A stretch of 64,000 bases of DNA from JBOFGK01 sp051649085 (GCA_051649085.1 JBOFGK010000034.1:62001-126000); one strand, 5' to 3'. Counted from the first letter of the stretch, positions 7,836-17,668 are shown. Made by a program: numbers and translations. The notes: generated by a model from the sequence alone, not told the origin.

Positions 7836-8750
7836 ATGAAACCAGTACAATGGTACCCTGGCCATATGTTTAAAGCCAAAAAAGAAATTCAAGAACGATT
7901 AAAGGTGATTGATTTAGTAATCGAAGTAGTTGATTCTCGTGTGCCAATTTCTTCTCATAATAAAATGATTGCAGAATTAACCAAAGGAAAACAAAAGTTA
8001 ATTGTGTTCTCAAAAGCTGACTATACTAATCGAAAAGAATTAGAAAAATTTGTAAAACTATATGAAGAAATGGGCTATGCAACATATATTGCTAATTTAA
8101 AAGATGGGAAAAACTTCAAAAAACTTGAAGCAAAAATTATCGAAACATGTGATGATATTATCCAAAAGTTCGCAAATAAAGGAATCCATAAAACAATTCG
8201 TGTGTTGATAACCGGAATTCCCAATGTTGGAAAAAGTACTTTGATAAACTATTTAATTAATAAGAAAAAAGTTACGGTTGGGAATAAGCCAGGAGTAACT
8301 AAAATGCAACAATGGATTAAATTAAGTGATCAAATTGAATTATTAGATACGCCTGGAATTTTAGTTCCGAAAATTGAAAATATTAATGATGGATACAATT
8401 TAGTTCTTTGTTCTTTAATTAAAGATGAAGTAGTCAACAAGGATGATGTTGCAGTTCATTTGATTCGTGTTTTAGTTAAACGATATCCGAAAAACTTCGC
8501 TGAAAGATACAGTTTAGAACTTGCAAAATTGCAAGAAGAAGAACTTGATTTTGAATATATTTATGACCAAATTGGTCGAAAGACTGGAGCATTACTACGC
8601 GGGAATGAGGTTGATTATACTCGTGTAACAAATACTGTTATTAATGATTTCCGAACTCAAAAATTTGGTTTGTTAATTCTTGATCAACATAAAAGTGATG
8701 TTGAAATTGTAGTCGAGGACGAAAAAATTGAAGATGAAGACAAAAATTAA
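7836..8750 (+). CDS. rbgA: Ribosome biogenesis GTPase RbgA (YlqF)
   Basis: 304 residues. Opens with the family hallmark VQWYPGHMFKAKKEI. The G domain is circularly permuted: the G4-like motif FSKAD comes first (SKAD instead of the usual NKAD), then G1 GIPNVGKST (about residue 130) and G3 DTPGI. The C-terminal helical domain (residues 190-290) binds rRNA. The family promotes late 50S assembly, incorporating L16 and others. The N-to-S change in G4 is unusual but other motifs are intact. GGAGG precedes the ATG. It overlaps rnhB, as in related genomes. Confidence 0.95.
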   Translation: MKPVQWYPGHMFKAKKEIQERLKVIDLVIEVVDSRVPISSHNKMIAELTKGKQKLIVFSKADYTNRKELEKFVKLYEEMGYATYIANLKDGKNFKKLEAKIIETCDDIIQKFANKGIHKTIRVLITGIPNVGKSTLINYLINKKKVTVGNKPGVTKMQQWIKLSDQIELLDTPGILVPKIENINDGYNLVLCSLIKDEVVNKDDVAVHLIRVLVKRYPKNFAERYSLELAKLQEEELDFEYIYDQIGRKTGALLRGNEVDYTRVTNTVINDFRTQKFGLLILDQHKSDVEIVVEDEKIEDEDKN

Positions 8751-9390
8751 AATAGCATCTACAACTCATTATGAGCTGATGAACGTAAATGAAGTACGAT
8801 TAACCAAAGCAGGATATAAACTAATTTGTGGTGTGGATGAAGTAGGACGAGGACCACTTGCTGGTCCTGTTGTTGTTGCAGCAGTAATACTTGATCCTAA
8901 TCAACCAATTGATGGCTTGATGGATTCGAAAAAATTGTCAAAGAAAAAAATCAAAAATTTAAGCACTGAAATTATTGGAAAAGCAATTGCCTACAAAATT
9001 ACAAAAGTTGGTGTTTATAAAATTGAGAAAATAGGTATAAAAAAGGCGGTTCATTTAGCAATGAGAAGAGCGGTAAATGGACTTGAGATAAAACCTGATT
9101 GTGTCCTAATTGACTTTGAATATGTAAACTTTCAAAATAAGTATGTTGAAGCTATAACTAAAGGTGATAACGTCTCAAATTCAATTGCAGCGGCATCAAT
9201 TATTGCTAAAAACTATCGGGACGAATATATGGAAAAACTTGGTAAAAAACACTCTGAATATCAATTTTGTACAAATGCAGGATATGGTACAAAAGCTCAC
9301 ATACAAGCAATCAAAAAATATGGTATAATAGAAGGTGTACATCGCAGAAATTTTGAGCCAATAAGGAGTCAACTTGAATCAGAAGATTAA
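8728..9390 (+). CDS. rnhB: Ribonuclease HII
   Basis: 220 residues. CGVDEVGRGPLAGPV supplies the first two acidic metal ligands (Asp37, Glu38), CVLIDFEYV the third and RDEY the fourth; NSIAAASIIAKNYRD is the conserved helix. Removes RNA primers and misincorporated ribonucleotides from DNA. A TTG start at 8728 has GAGG nine bases upstream and overlaps rbgA by 23 bp; ATG 8734 is the alternative. The DNA-binding N-terminal domain of long RnhB forms is largely absent. Confidence 0.95.
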   Translation: MKMKTKIKIASTTHYELMNVNEVRLTKAGYKLICGVDEVGRGPLAGPVVVAAVILDPNQPIDGLMDSKKLSKKKIKNLSTEIIGKAIAYKITKVGVYKIEKIGIKKAVHLAMRRAVNGLEIKPDCVLIDFEYVNFQNKYVEAITKGDNVSNSIAAASIIAKNYRDEYMEKLGKKHSEYQFCTNAGYGTKAHIQAIKKYGIIEGVHRRNFEPIRSQLESED

Positions 9391-10291
9391 ATATGCAATT
9401 ATCGGATCTTGTATTATTATATTCTTATTATATGCAATCCTTTTATCTGGCGCAACACAAGTGGTTTCTCGTACCACATTTGATTTAGAAAAAACGCCAA
9501 TACAAAACATAGAAATTAATGTTAGTGATACGAATATAAAGCTTATTTCAACAGCAGAATCTGAAATTCTTGTCAATACATCACAAAATACAAGAAGTTT
9601 AAAATCAAATGTTTTTAATATTTTTGTCGATGGAAAAACATTGAATGTAAGTGATTATCACGTCAGTCAAAAAAAAGATCGTTTTGATAATCAAACAGTT
9701 GAAATTTATATCCCAAACACAATCAAATTAGAGGATATTGATTTAAAAGTTGATGATTCTCAAATAAGCTTTTCAGAAATTGAAGCTAAGAACGTTGATC
9801 TTGTAGGTGATATTGTAGGTTTAAGTACAATTAAAACAACCGTTGAAAACTACAATGTATCAACTGGGAGTTTAGTATCAATTTTTGAAGAAAGTTTTGG
9901 AAAAAATTTAAACTTAAAAACAAAAGCTTTAAAACTTAAATATACGAAAAATCGGTTTGATAATGTTGCATTTGATGTAACAGCTAATTCTCAAATAAGT
10001 TTTATTGAAGATCAAACAAAGAATTTTGAACTACGAGGAAATACTAATAAAGTTTATATTGATTTTGTATTTGAACCAACAAGTTCGTACCAATTTGCTA
10101 CTAATCAAAAAAATGTTGGAGGAACACTTCCCCTGCAAACAAATGGTAACGGCTATTATTATACCTCAACTCAGGCAGACAGTCAGGAGTTTAAATATAA
10201 TTTGCAAGATAGTAATATAACAGAAATAAATGATATATCACAATCAACATTTGGTTTATTCTTTGAAAAAATAACAAATGTTTTTAAATAA
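9374..10291 (+). CDS. DUF4097-type beta-strand repeat membrane-anchored protein
   Basis: 305 residues. The start is TTG 9376-type (TTG at 9374-9376) five bases after AAGGAG, overlapping the rnhB end. One N-terminal transmembrane helix (residues 6-27) is followed by a repetitive beta-solenoid-like region, with alternating phrases such as IQNIEINVSDTNIKLISTAE, LEDIDLKVDDSQISFSEIE and FDVTANSQISFIEDQTKNFE. This pattern matches the DUF4097 (YvlB-like) fold, whose function is poorly known. It lies between rnhB and uvrA on the same strand, probably by operon accretion rather than shared function. Confidence 0.65.
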   Translation: MNQKIKYAIIGSCIIIFLLYAILLSGATQVVSRTTFDLEKTPIQNIEINVSDTNIKLISTAESEILVNTSQNTRSLKSNVFNIFVDGKTLNVSDYHVSQKKDRFDNQTVEIYIPNTIKLEDIDLKVDDSQISFSEIEAKNVDLVGDIVGLSTIKTTVENYNVSTGSLVSIFEESFGKNLNLKTKALKLKYTKNRFDNVAFDVTANSQISFIEDQTKNFELRGNTNKVYIDFVFEPTSSYQFATNQKNVGGTLPLQTNGNGYYYTSTQADSQEFKYNLQDSNITEINDISQSTFGLFFEKITNVFK

Positions 10292-10338
10292 GGTATTGAA
10301 GAAAAAAGAGAAAATAAGGTTATAGAAAGTAGGCGAAG

Positions 10339-13161
10339 ATGAGTAAGAAAAACATGATTGTAATAAAAGGGGCTCGAGAAAATAATTTGAAAAATATTGA
10401 TGTTGAGATCCCTAAAGAAAAACTTGTTGTAATAACAGGTCCAAGTGGAAGTGGAAAAAGTACGCTTGCATTTGATACAATTTATGCTGAAGGAAAAAGA
10501 AGATATGTTGAAAGTTTATCTTCTTATGCTCGTCAATTTTTAGGAGGGAGTGAAAAGCCAGACGTTGATTCAATAGATGGCTTGGCTCCTGCAATTTCAA
10601 TTGATCAACGAACTGGATCGAACAATCCACGTTCAACAGTTGGAACTGTTACCGAAATTTATGATTATCTTAGATTACTATATGCACGTGTTGGAAAACC
10701 AATTTGTCCAAATCACGGAATAGAGATAAAGGCATTAAGTGCAAAAGATATTGCAGAACTTGTACTTGCTAATTATAATGAACAACGAATTCAAGTAATG
10801 ACAACAGTTGTTAATTTACAAAAAGGGACCCATCAAAAAATCCTTGAACATTTATTAAAGAATGGTTATACACGTGTTTATGTAAATGGAGAATTATATG
10901 ATTTAGCTGATGAGATTGATTCGATTAAATTAAATAAAAATCAAAAACATACAATTCTTGCAGTAATTGATCGACTTGTTGCTAAGAAAACAGATAAAGC
11001 AAGAGTACTTCAAGCCGTTGAAAAATCATTAGAGTTAGGACATCACCGAGTAATTATTGATTGTGAAGGGGAGAAAAAAGAATTTTCTGCGAGTTTTTCA
11101 TGTCCGAACTGTGATTTTACTGTTCCAGAATTAGAACCTCGATTATTTTCATTTAATAGTCCAATTGGTGCATGTCATGAGTGTTCAGGACTTGGTCAAA
11201 TGAAAGAACCTGATGTCGATTTAATGGTACCAGATAAATCACTTAGTTTAAATGAAGGAGCAATTCAAGTAAGTGGTTTTAGTTCAGGAACCTATTATAT
11301 GTCATTTGTTCGTGCAATTTGTGATAAATATTCAATTGATATGGACCAACCATTTTCAGAGTTAAATGACCAGGAAATTGATTTAATTTTCAATGGAAGT
11401 CCTGAACCGATAAAAGTGAGTTATAATTCAGATACAATGAATTTTTCTAAAAGTGTTGTTTTCAATGGAGTAAGTGGAAATATTAAAAGAAGATATGTGG
11501 AAACAAGCTCTCAAGGAATGCGTCAAAGTTTAGATTCATTGATGTCAAATAATAATTGTCCAAGCTGTAAAGGGACAAGACTGTCTAAAGAAGTACTAGC
11601 AATCAGAATTAATGGATTAAATATTCATGAAGTATCAACTCTATCAATTGGTGATGGAACAGAATTTTTTGAAGAATTGAAGCTTTCGAAAAATGAAATG
11701 CAAATAGCAGCAATGGTATTAAACGAAGTAATTGCAAGGTTTAACTTTTTGAAAAATGTTGGTTTAAACTACTTAACACTCTCTCGTACAGCAACGACCT
11801 TAAGTGGTGGTGAAGCGCAAAGAATTCGTCTAGCAACCCAAATTGGATCAAAGCTAACAGGAGTATTATATGTTCTTGATGAACCTTCAATTGGCTTACA
11901 TCAAAGAGATAATTACCGTTTAATTGAAACATTAAAAGGAATGCGTGATCTTGGAAACAGTCTGCTTGTTGTTGAACATGATGAAGATACGATGCTTGAA
12001 GCAGATTACATAATTGACATTGGTCCAGGTTCTGGTGAGTATGGTGGAGAAATTGTTGCGGTTGGAACCCCTAAACAGATTATAAAAAATCCAAAGTCAT
12101 TAACCGGTCAGTACTTAAGCGGTAAGAAAAAAATTGAAGTTCCTGAAAAAAAACGTGAGCAAAAAGAATTTATTGAAATAAAAGGTGCATCAGCAAATAA
12201 TCTACAAAATGTTGATGTGAAAATTCCACTTCATAATTTAGTTTGTGTGACAGGAGTATCTGGTAGTGGAAAAAGTACACTTATAAATGAAGTTTTGTAT
12301 AAGCATTTATATAATCATTTCAATCCAGAAACTAAAATTAAAGCTGGGAAATGTAAAGCAATTTCTGGATTAGAAAAATTGAAAAAAGTTATTCAAATAG
12401 ATCAAAAACCAATCGGAAGAACCCCGCGTAGTAATCCCGCAACTTATATTGGGGTATTTGATGATATTCGTGATGTATATACAGCAACACCAGCTGCAAA
12501 AATGCTTGGTTATGCCAAAGGTCGTTTTTCATTTAATGTTCGTGGTGGACGCTGTGAAGAATGTCAAGGTGATGGTTTAATTAAAATTGAAATGAATTTT
12601 TTACCAGATGTTTACGTAACATGTGAGAAATGTCATGGTAAAAGATATAATGAAGAAGTTTTGGACATAAAATATAAAGAAAAAAATATCGCTGACATTT
12701 TAGAAATGTCAATAACAGAAGCGTATGAATTTTTTGAAAACATCCCTAAAATCGCACGAAAGTTTAAAGTGCTAGTTGATGTTGGACTAGGTTATTTAAA
12801 AGTGGGGACTCCAGCAACTGTTTTAAGTGGTGGGGAAGCACAAAGAATAAAACTTGCTCGTGAGTTACATAAAGTAACTAAAGGGGACACACTTTATATT
12901 TTAGATGAGCCAACGACAGGTTTACATATCGACGATATTAAAAAATTAATTGAGGTTCTGCAACAACTAATTAAAAACTCTAATAGCGTTTTAATAATCG
13001 AACACAACTTAGATCTAATTAAAGTTGCAGATTATATAATTGATTTAGGACCTGAAGGTGGTGCAGGTGGTGGAGAACTACTAATTGCTGGAACACCAGA
13101 TGAAGTAATAAAATGCAAAGAATCATTTACTGGACAATATTTAGAAAAACATTTAAGTTAG
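10339..13161 (+). CDS. uvrA: Excinuclease ABC subunit A
   Basis: 940 residues, full length. Two ABC modules are visible: Walker A GPSGSGKST (about residue 32) and GVSGSGKST (about 641), signatures LSGGEAQRIRLA and LSGGEAQRIKLA. Two zinc modules are complete: CPNC...CHEC and CEEC...CEKC. It scans DNA for damage and loads UvrB in nucleotide excision repair. No uvrB is adjacent, where many Bacillota have uvrBA; here uvrA leads into cdaA with 7 bp between them, so it probably shares transcripts with the c-di-AMP genes. Confidence 0.98.
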   Translation: MSKKNMIVIKGARENNLKNIDVEIPKEKLVVITGPSGSGKSTLAFDTIYAEGKRRYVESLSSYARQFLGGSEKPDVDSIDGLAPAISIDQRTGSNNPRSTVGTVTEIYDYLRLLYARVGKPICPNHGIEIKALSAKDIAELVLANYNEQRIQVMTTVVNLQKGTHQKILEHLLKNGYTRVYVNGELYDLADEIDSIKLNKNQKHTILAVIDRLVAKKTDKARVLQAVEKSLELGHHRVIIDCEGEKKEFSASFSCPNCDFTVPELEPRLFSFNSPIGACHECSGLGQMKEPDVDLMVPDKSLSLNEGAIQVSGFSSGTYYMSFVRAICDKYSIDMDQPFSELNDQEIDLIFNGSPEPIKVSYNSDTMNFSKSVVFNGVSGNIKRRYVETSSQGMRQSLDSLMSNNNCPSCKGTRLSKEVLAIRINGLNIHEVSTLSIGDGTEFFEELKLSKNEMQIAAMVLNEVIARFNFLKNVGLNYLTLSRTATTLSGGEAQRIRLATQIGSKLTGVLYVLDEPSIGLHQRDNYRLIETLKGMRDLGNSLLVVEHDEDTMLEADYIIDIGPGSGEYGGEIVAVGTPKQIIKNPKSLTGQYLSGKKKIEVPEKKREQKEFIEIKGASANNLQNVDVKIPLHNLVCVTGVSGSGKSTLINEVLYKHLYNHFNPETKIKAGKCKAISGLEKLKKVIQIDQKPIGRTPRSNPATYIGVFDDIRDVYTATPAAKMLGYAKGRFSFNVRGGRCEECQGDGLIKIEMNFLPDVYVTCEKCHGKRYNEEVLDIKYKEKNIADILEMSITEAYEFFENIPKIARKFKVLVDVGLGYLKVGTPATVLSGGEAQRIKLARELHKVTKGDTLYILDEPTTGLHIDDIKKLIEVLQQLIKNSNSVLIIEHNLDLIKVADYIIDLGPEGGAGGGELLIAGTPDEVIKCKESFTGQYLEKHLS

Positions 13162-13168
13162 GAGAAAC

Positions 13169-13942
13169 ATGGATAGTATTCAATTATTTCAAACATCAAC
13201 AACGATTTTCTTGAAAATTCTAGATATCACTATTTTAGCAATTTTAATCTATGCAATGATCAGATTGCTTGTTCGGATTGAAAAAATTGTGATGATTGTT
13301 AATGTCGTCTTAACTTTTCTATTTCTAAATTGGTTTGCAGATTTTTTACAACTTGCAACGCTTAAATTTGTTTTAAATAATATATTACCTTGGATGGTAG
13401 TTGTAGTTGTAGTTGTCTTTCAAGCAGAATTTCGAAAAGCATTTGAAACATTAGGAAGCTTAGACAAAATATTTACGAAAAAGAAAAATGACAGAAGTAA
13501 GATGATTGAAGAATTACAATCAGTTTGTTATAAGCTTGCTGAGAATGGAACAGGAGCAATAATTACTCTAGAGAAAAATATTTCACTAGCTGAGTATACT
13601 GCTAAAGCAATTCCGTTAAATGCAGATTTTTCGCCAGCATTACTTGAAGCAATTTTTTTAAAAGAATCGGCACTACACGATGGAGCTGTTGTTGTTAAAG
13701 AAGGTAAAATAACACATGCTGGAACGTTTTATCCGATTGCCTTAGATTTGAATGTCGAAAAAGAATTTGGAACAAGACATAGATCGAGTATAACTTTATC
13801 TCGTGAAACAGATTCAATTTCATTGATTGTTTCCGAAGAAAGAAAAAGTGTCTCAATTGCCTATCGTGGAGAATTGTATTCAGATGTAATTCCAGATTTT
13901 TTTATTGAATTTTTAAAAGAAAAAATAAAAGCAGGAGTGTAA
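13169..13942 (+). CDS. cdaA: Diadenylate cyclase CdaA (DacA)
   Basis: 257 residues. Three N-terminal transmembrane helices (about 15-35, 40-60, 68-90) precede a DAC domain with the two catalytic motifs LHDGAVVV (about residue 170) and GTRHRSS (about 202). It makes the second messenger c-di-AMP from two ATP. The following genes are its membrane regulator cdaR (no gap) and glmM, the conserved cdaA-cdaR-glmM set that links c-di-AMP to wall precursor supply and osmotic control. Confidence 0.97.
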   Translation: MDSIQLFQTSTTIFLKILDITILAILIYAMIRLLVRIEKIVMIVNVVLTFLFLNWFADFLQLATLKFVLNNILPWMVVVVVVVFQAEFRKAFETLGSLDKIFTKKKNDRSKMIEELQSVCYKLAENGTGAIITLEKNISLAEYTAKAIPLNADFSPALLEAIFLKESALHDGAVVVKEGKITHAGTFYPIALDLNVEKEFGTRHRSSITLSRETDSISLIVSEERKSVSIAYRGELYSDVIPDFFIEFLKEKIKAGV

Positions 13943-15265
13943 ATGAAAAAGAATATCTTTGAAGTTGAAAGAAGTGTTGTAAAAAAGTTCATTGGAAGTG
14001 AAAAAGGGGTTCGACTGTTATCACTTATTATTGCGTTTATAATCTTTTTACTCGTCAATAGCAAAAATCTTGATTGGAATAATTTCTTCTTAGAAACCAA
14101 GTATATCGAGAATGTTCCATTAGAAACTAAATATGATTCAAAATATGTAGTTGAAGGTGTTCCTGAATCTATTGCTGTAATGGTTACTGGGACTCCAAAT
14201 AGTGTTGAAAGTGCAATTAATACTAAAGAATTGATTAGAGGAAAACTAACCGTAGATACAACAGCTGAAGGTGTTCAGAAAATAAATGCTAAAGATATAA
14301 TAAGTTTTAATCAAATGAGTGGTGTGACAATAAAGCCAGTAGTTGACACAATCGATGTCACAGTGCAAAAGAAGATTGAAAAACAATTTTCAATTAATAT
14401 TATTTATGCAAATGGTGATAAAGCAAAAGAAAAATTTACACTAAGTAGTCCAACTTTAAGTGCAACAGCTGTTGTGGTAAATGGAGGAAGTCGAACTGTT
14501 GAAGAAATATCAAATGTAAATGCAATTGTTGATTTAGCAAAAATTAGTCCTGATGATAGTACGACTGCAAAAATAGAAGCACCTTTGATTGCATACGATA
14601 GTAACGGGAATGTTGTAGAAAATGTTGCTTTTGATAATAAATCAATTATTGTAGATCAGCCGTATGAAATTTCAACAGTAACACGACCGATTCAGTACTC
14701 CATTACAAACAACCAAAAAGACCAATTTGTTGCCTCAATTTGTAGTGTAGAAAACAAGAAAAAATGTGAAGAACAAATAGTAAATGGAGTAAGTTTTGAA
14801 GAAACGACGGACTTGTATGGAGATACTGAAAAAATTAAAAGTATTACACAAGTAGAATATCAAATAGACTTACAAAACTATTCAGCAGATGCTACCGCAT
14901 ATAAAGCACGAGCAATTTTACCGGCAAATGTATTTTCGACAAAGCCAGAGATTGAAGTAAATATAAAATTTGAAAAAGGAATAGCTAAAGATATAACAAA
15001 TATTCCAGTTCAAATTAACAATTTGGCATCAAATTTATCGGCAAAAGCAGTAACACCAGAAGATGCAACAATATCAGTTGCAGCAAATGGAGCAGAATCG
15101 ATAATAAATAAAATGACTAGAGATGATTTAATTGTATTTGTTGATTTATCAAAATGTACTGGAGCGGAAATATGTACAGTTCCCCTTCAATATCGAGTAA
15201 CAAATTTTGTTACAATAACACTTAAAAAAGAACGAGTACAAATGAAATTATCAGAAAAGGAATAA
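13943..15265 (+). CDS. cdaR: CdaA regulator CdaR (YbbR-domain protein)
   Basis: 440 residues. The first codon follows the cdaA stop directly. One transmembrane helix (about residues 27-45, LSLIIAFIIFLLVNSKNLDW) anchors an extracytoplasmic part built from about four YbbR domains, recognised by repeated phrases such as NVPLETKYDSKYVVEGVPESI, VNGGSRTVEEISNVNAIVDL and a final NFVTITLKKERVQMKL. The family binds CdaA in the membrane and tunes its activity. Two Cys pairs (CSVENKKKCEE and CTGAEIC) are in the outer part and may be disulfides, unusual for this family. Confidence 0.93.
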   Translation: MKKNIFEVERSVVKKFIGSEKGVRLLSLIIAFIIFLLVNSKNLDWNNFFLETKYIENVPLETKYDSKYVVEGVPESIAVMVTGTPNSVESAINTKELIRGKLTVDTTAEGVQKINAKDIISFNQMSGVTIKPVVDTIDVTVQKKIEKQFSINIIYANGDKAKEKFTLSSPTLSATAVVVNGGSRTVEEISNVNAIVDLAKISPDDSTTAKIEAPLIAYDSNGNVVENVAFDNKSIIVDQPYEISTVTRPIQYSITNNQKDQFVASICSVENKKKCEEQIVNGVSFEETTDLYGDTEKIKSITQVEYQIDLQNYSADATAYKARAILPANVFSTKPEIEVNIKFEKGIAKDITNIPVQINNLASNLSAKAVTPEDATISVAANGAESIINKMTRDDLIVFVDLSKCTGAEICTVPLQYRVTNFVTITLKKERVQMKLSEKE

Positions 15266-15266
15266 T

Positions 15267-16577
15267 ATGAAATATTTTGGAACAGATGGAATAAGAGGAC
15301 TTTATAATACAAAGCTAACAGTAGATTTAGCATTTAAAATAGGAAAGGCTGCGGGTGTGGTCTTTAAAGAGCGTGGAAAACAAAAAATTTGTATCGGAAA
15401 AGATCCAAGGATTTCTTCTGACGTTTTAGAATCTGCATTAATTGCGGGACTTGTTGCAAGTGGAATAAATGTCATAAAATTTGGAGTTATTTCGACACCG
15501 GTAATTTCTTTTGCAATTAAATCAAAAGATTTTGATGCTGGAGTAATGATTTCTGCAAGCCATAATCCATTCTATGATAACGGAATAAAGTTTTTTGGAA
15601 AAGATGGTAAAAAATTAAACGATGAATTAGAGCTAGCAATTGAAACAAAAATTATTGAGGAAGATTATAATTTAGTTAATGCTGAAGAACTTGGGACAAT
15701 TGCAGAAAATACAGAGATTGTTGGTGAGTACATTGACTATGTATGTGCACAAAGTACTGATTTAACAGGTAAGAAAATTTTATTAGACTGTGCAAATGGA
15801 GCGACTAGTCAAATTGCATGGAAAGTATTTCGCAAGCTAGGAGCAGAAGTTAGAATTATGGCTGCTAAACCTGATGGAATAAATATTAATGATGGTGTAG
15901 GTTCAACGCATCCAGAAGCAATAGCAAATGCAATTAAAACTGCTGACTTTGACTTTGGAGTGACATATGATGGAGATGGTGATCGTTTATTAATTGTCTC
16001 AAATACTGGAGAAATTTTAGACGGTGATCATATTTTATATGCATTAGCAGTTGCATATAAAACAGATGGAAAATTAAGAAATAATTTAGTCGTTTCAACA
16101 GTGATGGCAAACTTAGGACTTGTTGAAGCACTTAAAAACAATAATATCGAATTAGAAATGACAGCAGTCGGTGATCGTTATGTTATGAAAGGCCTTGATG
16201 AGCTTGACGCAGTGGTTGGTGGTGAACAATCAGGACATATAATCTTACCAGAGTTATTGACAACTGGTGATGGAATCCTTGTAAGTGCTGTATTAGCAAA
16301 AATTTTTGAAACTAATATTTCAATAGAAGATATCCAAACACAAATGGTAAAATTCCCACAAGTGCTGATTAATAAACAAGTTGAGAATAGAGCGTTAGCA
16401 ATGAAAGATCCTATTTTACTTGAAGAGATTGCAAAACAAGAAGCTATTTTAGGTGAGAGCGGAAGAATTCTTGTTCGTGCAAGTGGAACAGAAGAGCTTG
16501 TGCGCGTAATGGTTGAAGCAAAGGAACAAGCAGTTTGTCAACAAATTGGTGATTACTTAATTCAATTTGTAAAGTAA
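15267..16577 (+). CDS. glmM: Phosphoglucosamine mutase
   Basis: 436 residues. Active-site serine loop MISASHNPFYDNGIK (Ser near 100), metal loop DGDGDR, sugar-binding GGEQSGH and phosphate-binding RASGTEELVRV are all present. Converts glucosamine-6-phosphate to glucosamine-1-phosphate on the way to UDP-GlcNAc. In other Bacillota GlmM binds and inhibits CdaA, which fits its place one base after cdaR. A U-tailed hairpin follows and ends the operon. The start MKYFGTDGIRG is canonical. Confidence 0.97.
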   Translation: MKYFGTDGIRGLYNTKLTVDLAFKIGKAAGVVFKERGKQKICIGKDPRISSDVLESALIAGLVASGINVIKFGVISTPVISFAIKSKDFDAGVMISASHNPFYDNGIKFFGKDGKKLNDELELAIETKIIEEDYNLVNAEELGTIAENTEIVGEYIDYVCAQSTDLTGKKILLDCANGATSQIAWKVFRKLGAEVRIMAAKPDGININDGVGSTHPEAIANAIKTADFDFGVTYDGDGDRLLIVSNTGEILDGDHILYALAVAYKTDGKLRNNLVVSTVMANLGLVEALKNNNIELEMTAVGDRYVMKGLDELDAVVGGEQSGHIILPELLTTGDGILVSAVLAKIFETNISIEDIQTQMVKFPQVLINKQVENRALAMKDPILLEEIAKQEAILGESGRILVRASGTEELVRVMVEAKEQAVCQQIGDYLIQFVK

Positions 16578-16581
16578 CATT

Positions 16582-16609
16582 AAAAAAAGGAGTTAAATTC
16601 CTTTTTTTT
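16582..16609 (+). terminator. Intrinsic terminator after glmM
   Basis: AAAAAAAGGA (16582-16591) pairs with TCCTTTTTTTT (16599-16609), six- to seven-base loop, A-tract and U-tract symmetric. It closes the uvrA-cdaA-cdaR-glmM run. Confidence 0.8.
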
Positions 16610-16629
16610 CATAATTAGAATGGAGTACA

Positions 16630-17403
16630 ATGGAAAAACCAATTATAAAAACAAATCAACAAATTGAAAAAATTAAATATGCAAATAAAATTGTTGGTTA
16701 TTGTCATTTTAAACTTCGTAACTTCCTAAAAGCTGGAGTTACAACAATAGAAATTAATCAATTTGTAAATGACATCATTACAAAACATGGTGGCACTAGT
16801 GCATTCCTTGGCTACCAAGATTTTCCAGATGTGACATGTATTGCAATCAATGATATTGTACTACATGGTGTTGATCAAAATCAACCATTAAAAGATGGAG
16901 ATATTATTAGTGTTGATATCGGTGTAGATTATCAAGGATATTTTGGAGATAGTGCCTGGACATATGCAATTGGAAATGTATCATCAGAAGCTAAAAGATT
17001 AATGGAAGCAACAGAAAAATCATTATATGCAGGACTTGAAACTATTAAAAATAAGACATCTGTACGAGAGCTTTCAAAAGCAATTGAAGCCGTTGCAAAA
17101 AAGGAAAAGCTAGGAATTGTTCGAGATTTTGTTGGTCATGGTGTTGGAGTTTACTTACATGAAGAACCATATATTCCCAATTATGAAGATAAAACGCAAA
17201 GAGATATTTTGAAAACAAATATGATTATTGCTGTTGAACCAATTTTCACACTTGGATCAGGAAAAGTCTACATTGATGCTGATGATGGCTGGACAGTGTA
17301 CTCAGAGGATAAATCATTAGCATGTCACTATGAGCATACTGTACTTGTAACAGAAAATGGATATGAGATTTTAACTTTACAAGAAGACTTTTTCAAAAAC
17401 TAA
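16630..17403 (+). CDS. map: Methionine aminopeptidase, type I
   Basis: 257 residues, standard type Ia length. Metal ligands are visible in DIGVDYQGYFGDSAW (two Asp), GHGVG (His), EPIF (Glu) and EHTVLV (Glu); the substrate His is in IVLHGVD. Removes the initiator Met from nascent proteins in the cytosol. It follows the glmM terminator and is followed by a small membrane peptide gene with its own -10, so it is probably monocistronic or weakly transcribed from read-through. Confidence 0.97.
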   Translation: MEKPIIKTNQQIEKIKYANKIVGYCHFKLRNFLKAGVTTIEINQFVNDIITKHGGTSAFLGYQDFPDVTCIAINDIVLHGVDQNQPLKDGDIISVDIGVDYQGYFGDSAWTYAIGNVSSEAKRLMEATEKSLYAGLETIKNKTSVRELSKAIEAVAKKEKLGIVRDFVGHGVGVYLHEEPYIPNYEDKTQRDILKTNMIIAVEPIFTLGSGKVYIDADDGWTVYSEDKSLACHYEHTVLVTENGYEILTLQEDFFKN

Positions 17404-17521
17404 TAAATTTACCAGGAATGTAAATGTTCTAAATAAATGTCCGTTTTTTCCCGATTTTCTCCTCTTCATAGAAAAAAGTAGTATAATATAATTAGAATAC
17501 TTCTATATGAGGGGAGGGAAA

Positions 17522-17626
17522 ATGGAAAAAAAGCAGAAAAAAGAACTAATGATAATGACAGTCATTTCAATTCTAACATCTGGAATTGGAATTTTAGGCT
17601 ACAAAATGAGCAAAAATAAAAAATAA
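17522..17626 (+). CDS. 34-residue small membrane peptide
   Basis: The gene reads ATG 17522 to TAA 17624-17626, encoding MEKKQKKELMIMTVIS, a hydrophobic stretch ILTSGIGILGY, and a basic tail KMSKNKK. GGGGAGGG lies four to nine bases upstream, a TATAAT is at 17482-17487, and a hairpin follows at 17632. This set of signals, in a 440-bp gap between map and ruvB, supports a real single-pass peptide with positive ends. No family was recognised; a toxin-like or membrane-regulator role is possible but not shown. Confidence 0.6.
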   Translation: MEKKQKKELMIMTVISILTSGIGILGYKMSKNKK

Positions 17627-17631
17627 ATGAT

Positions 17632-17668
17632 AAACTCTTGAGTTTCTACTCAGGAGTTTCGTTTGGTT
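17632..17668 (+). terminator. Probable terminator after the small peptide gene
   Basis: AAACTCTTGAG (17632-17642) pairs with CTCAGGAGTTT (17649-17659) with one G-U pair and a six-base loop. The downstream tract CGTTTGGTTTT is only partly U-rich, so efficiency may be modest. The rest of the gap to ruvB (17670-17800) is AT-rich with nothing else recognised. Confidence 0.55.
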
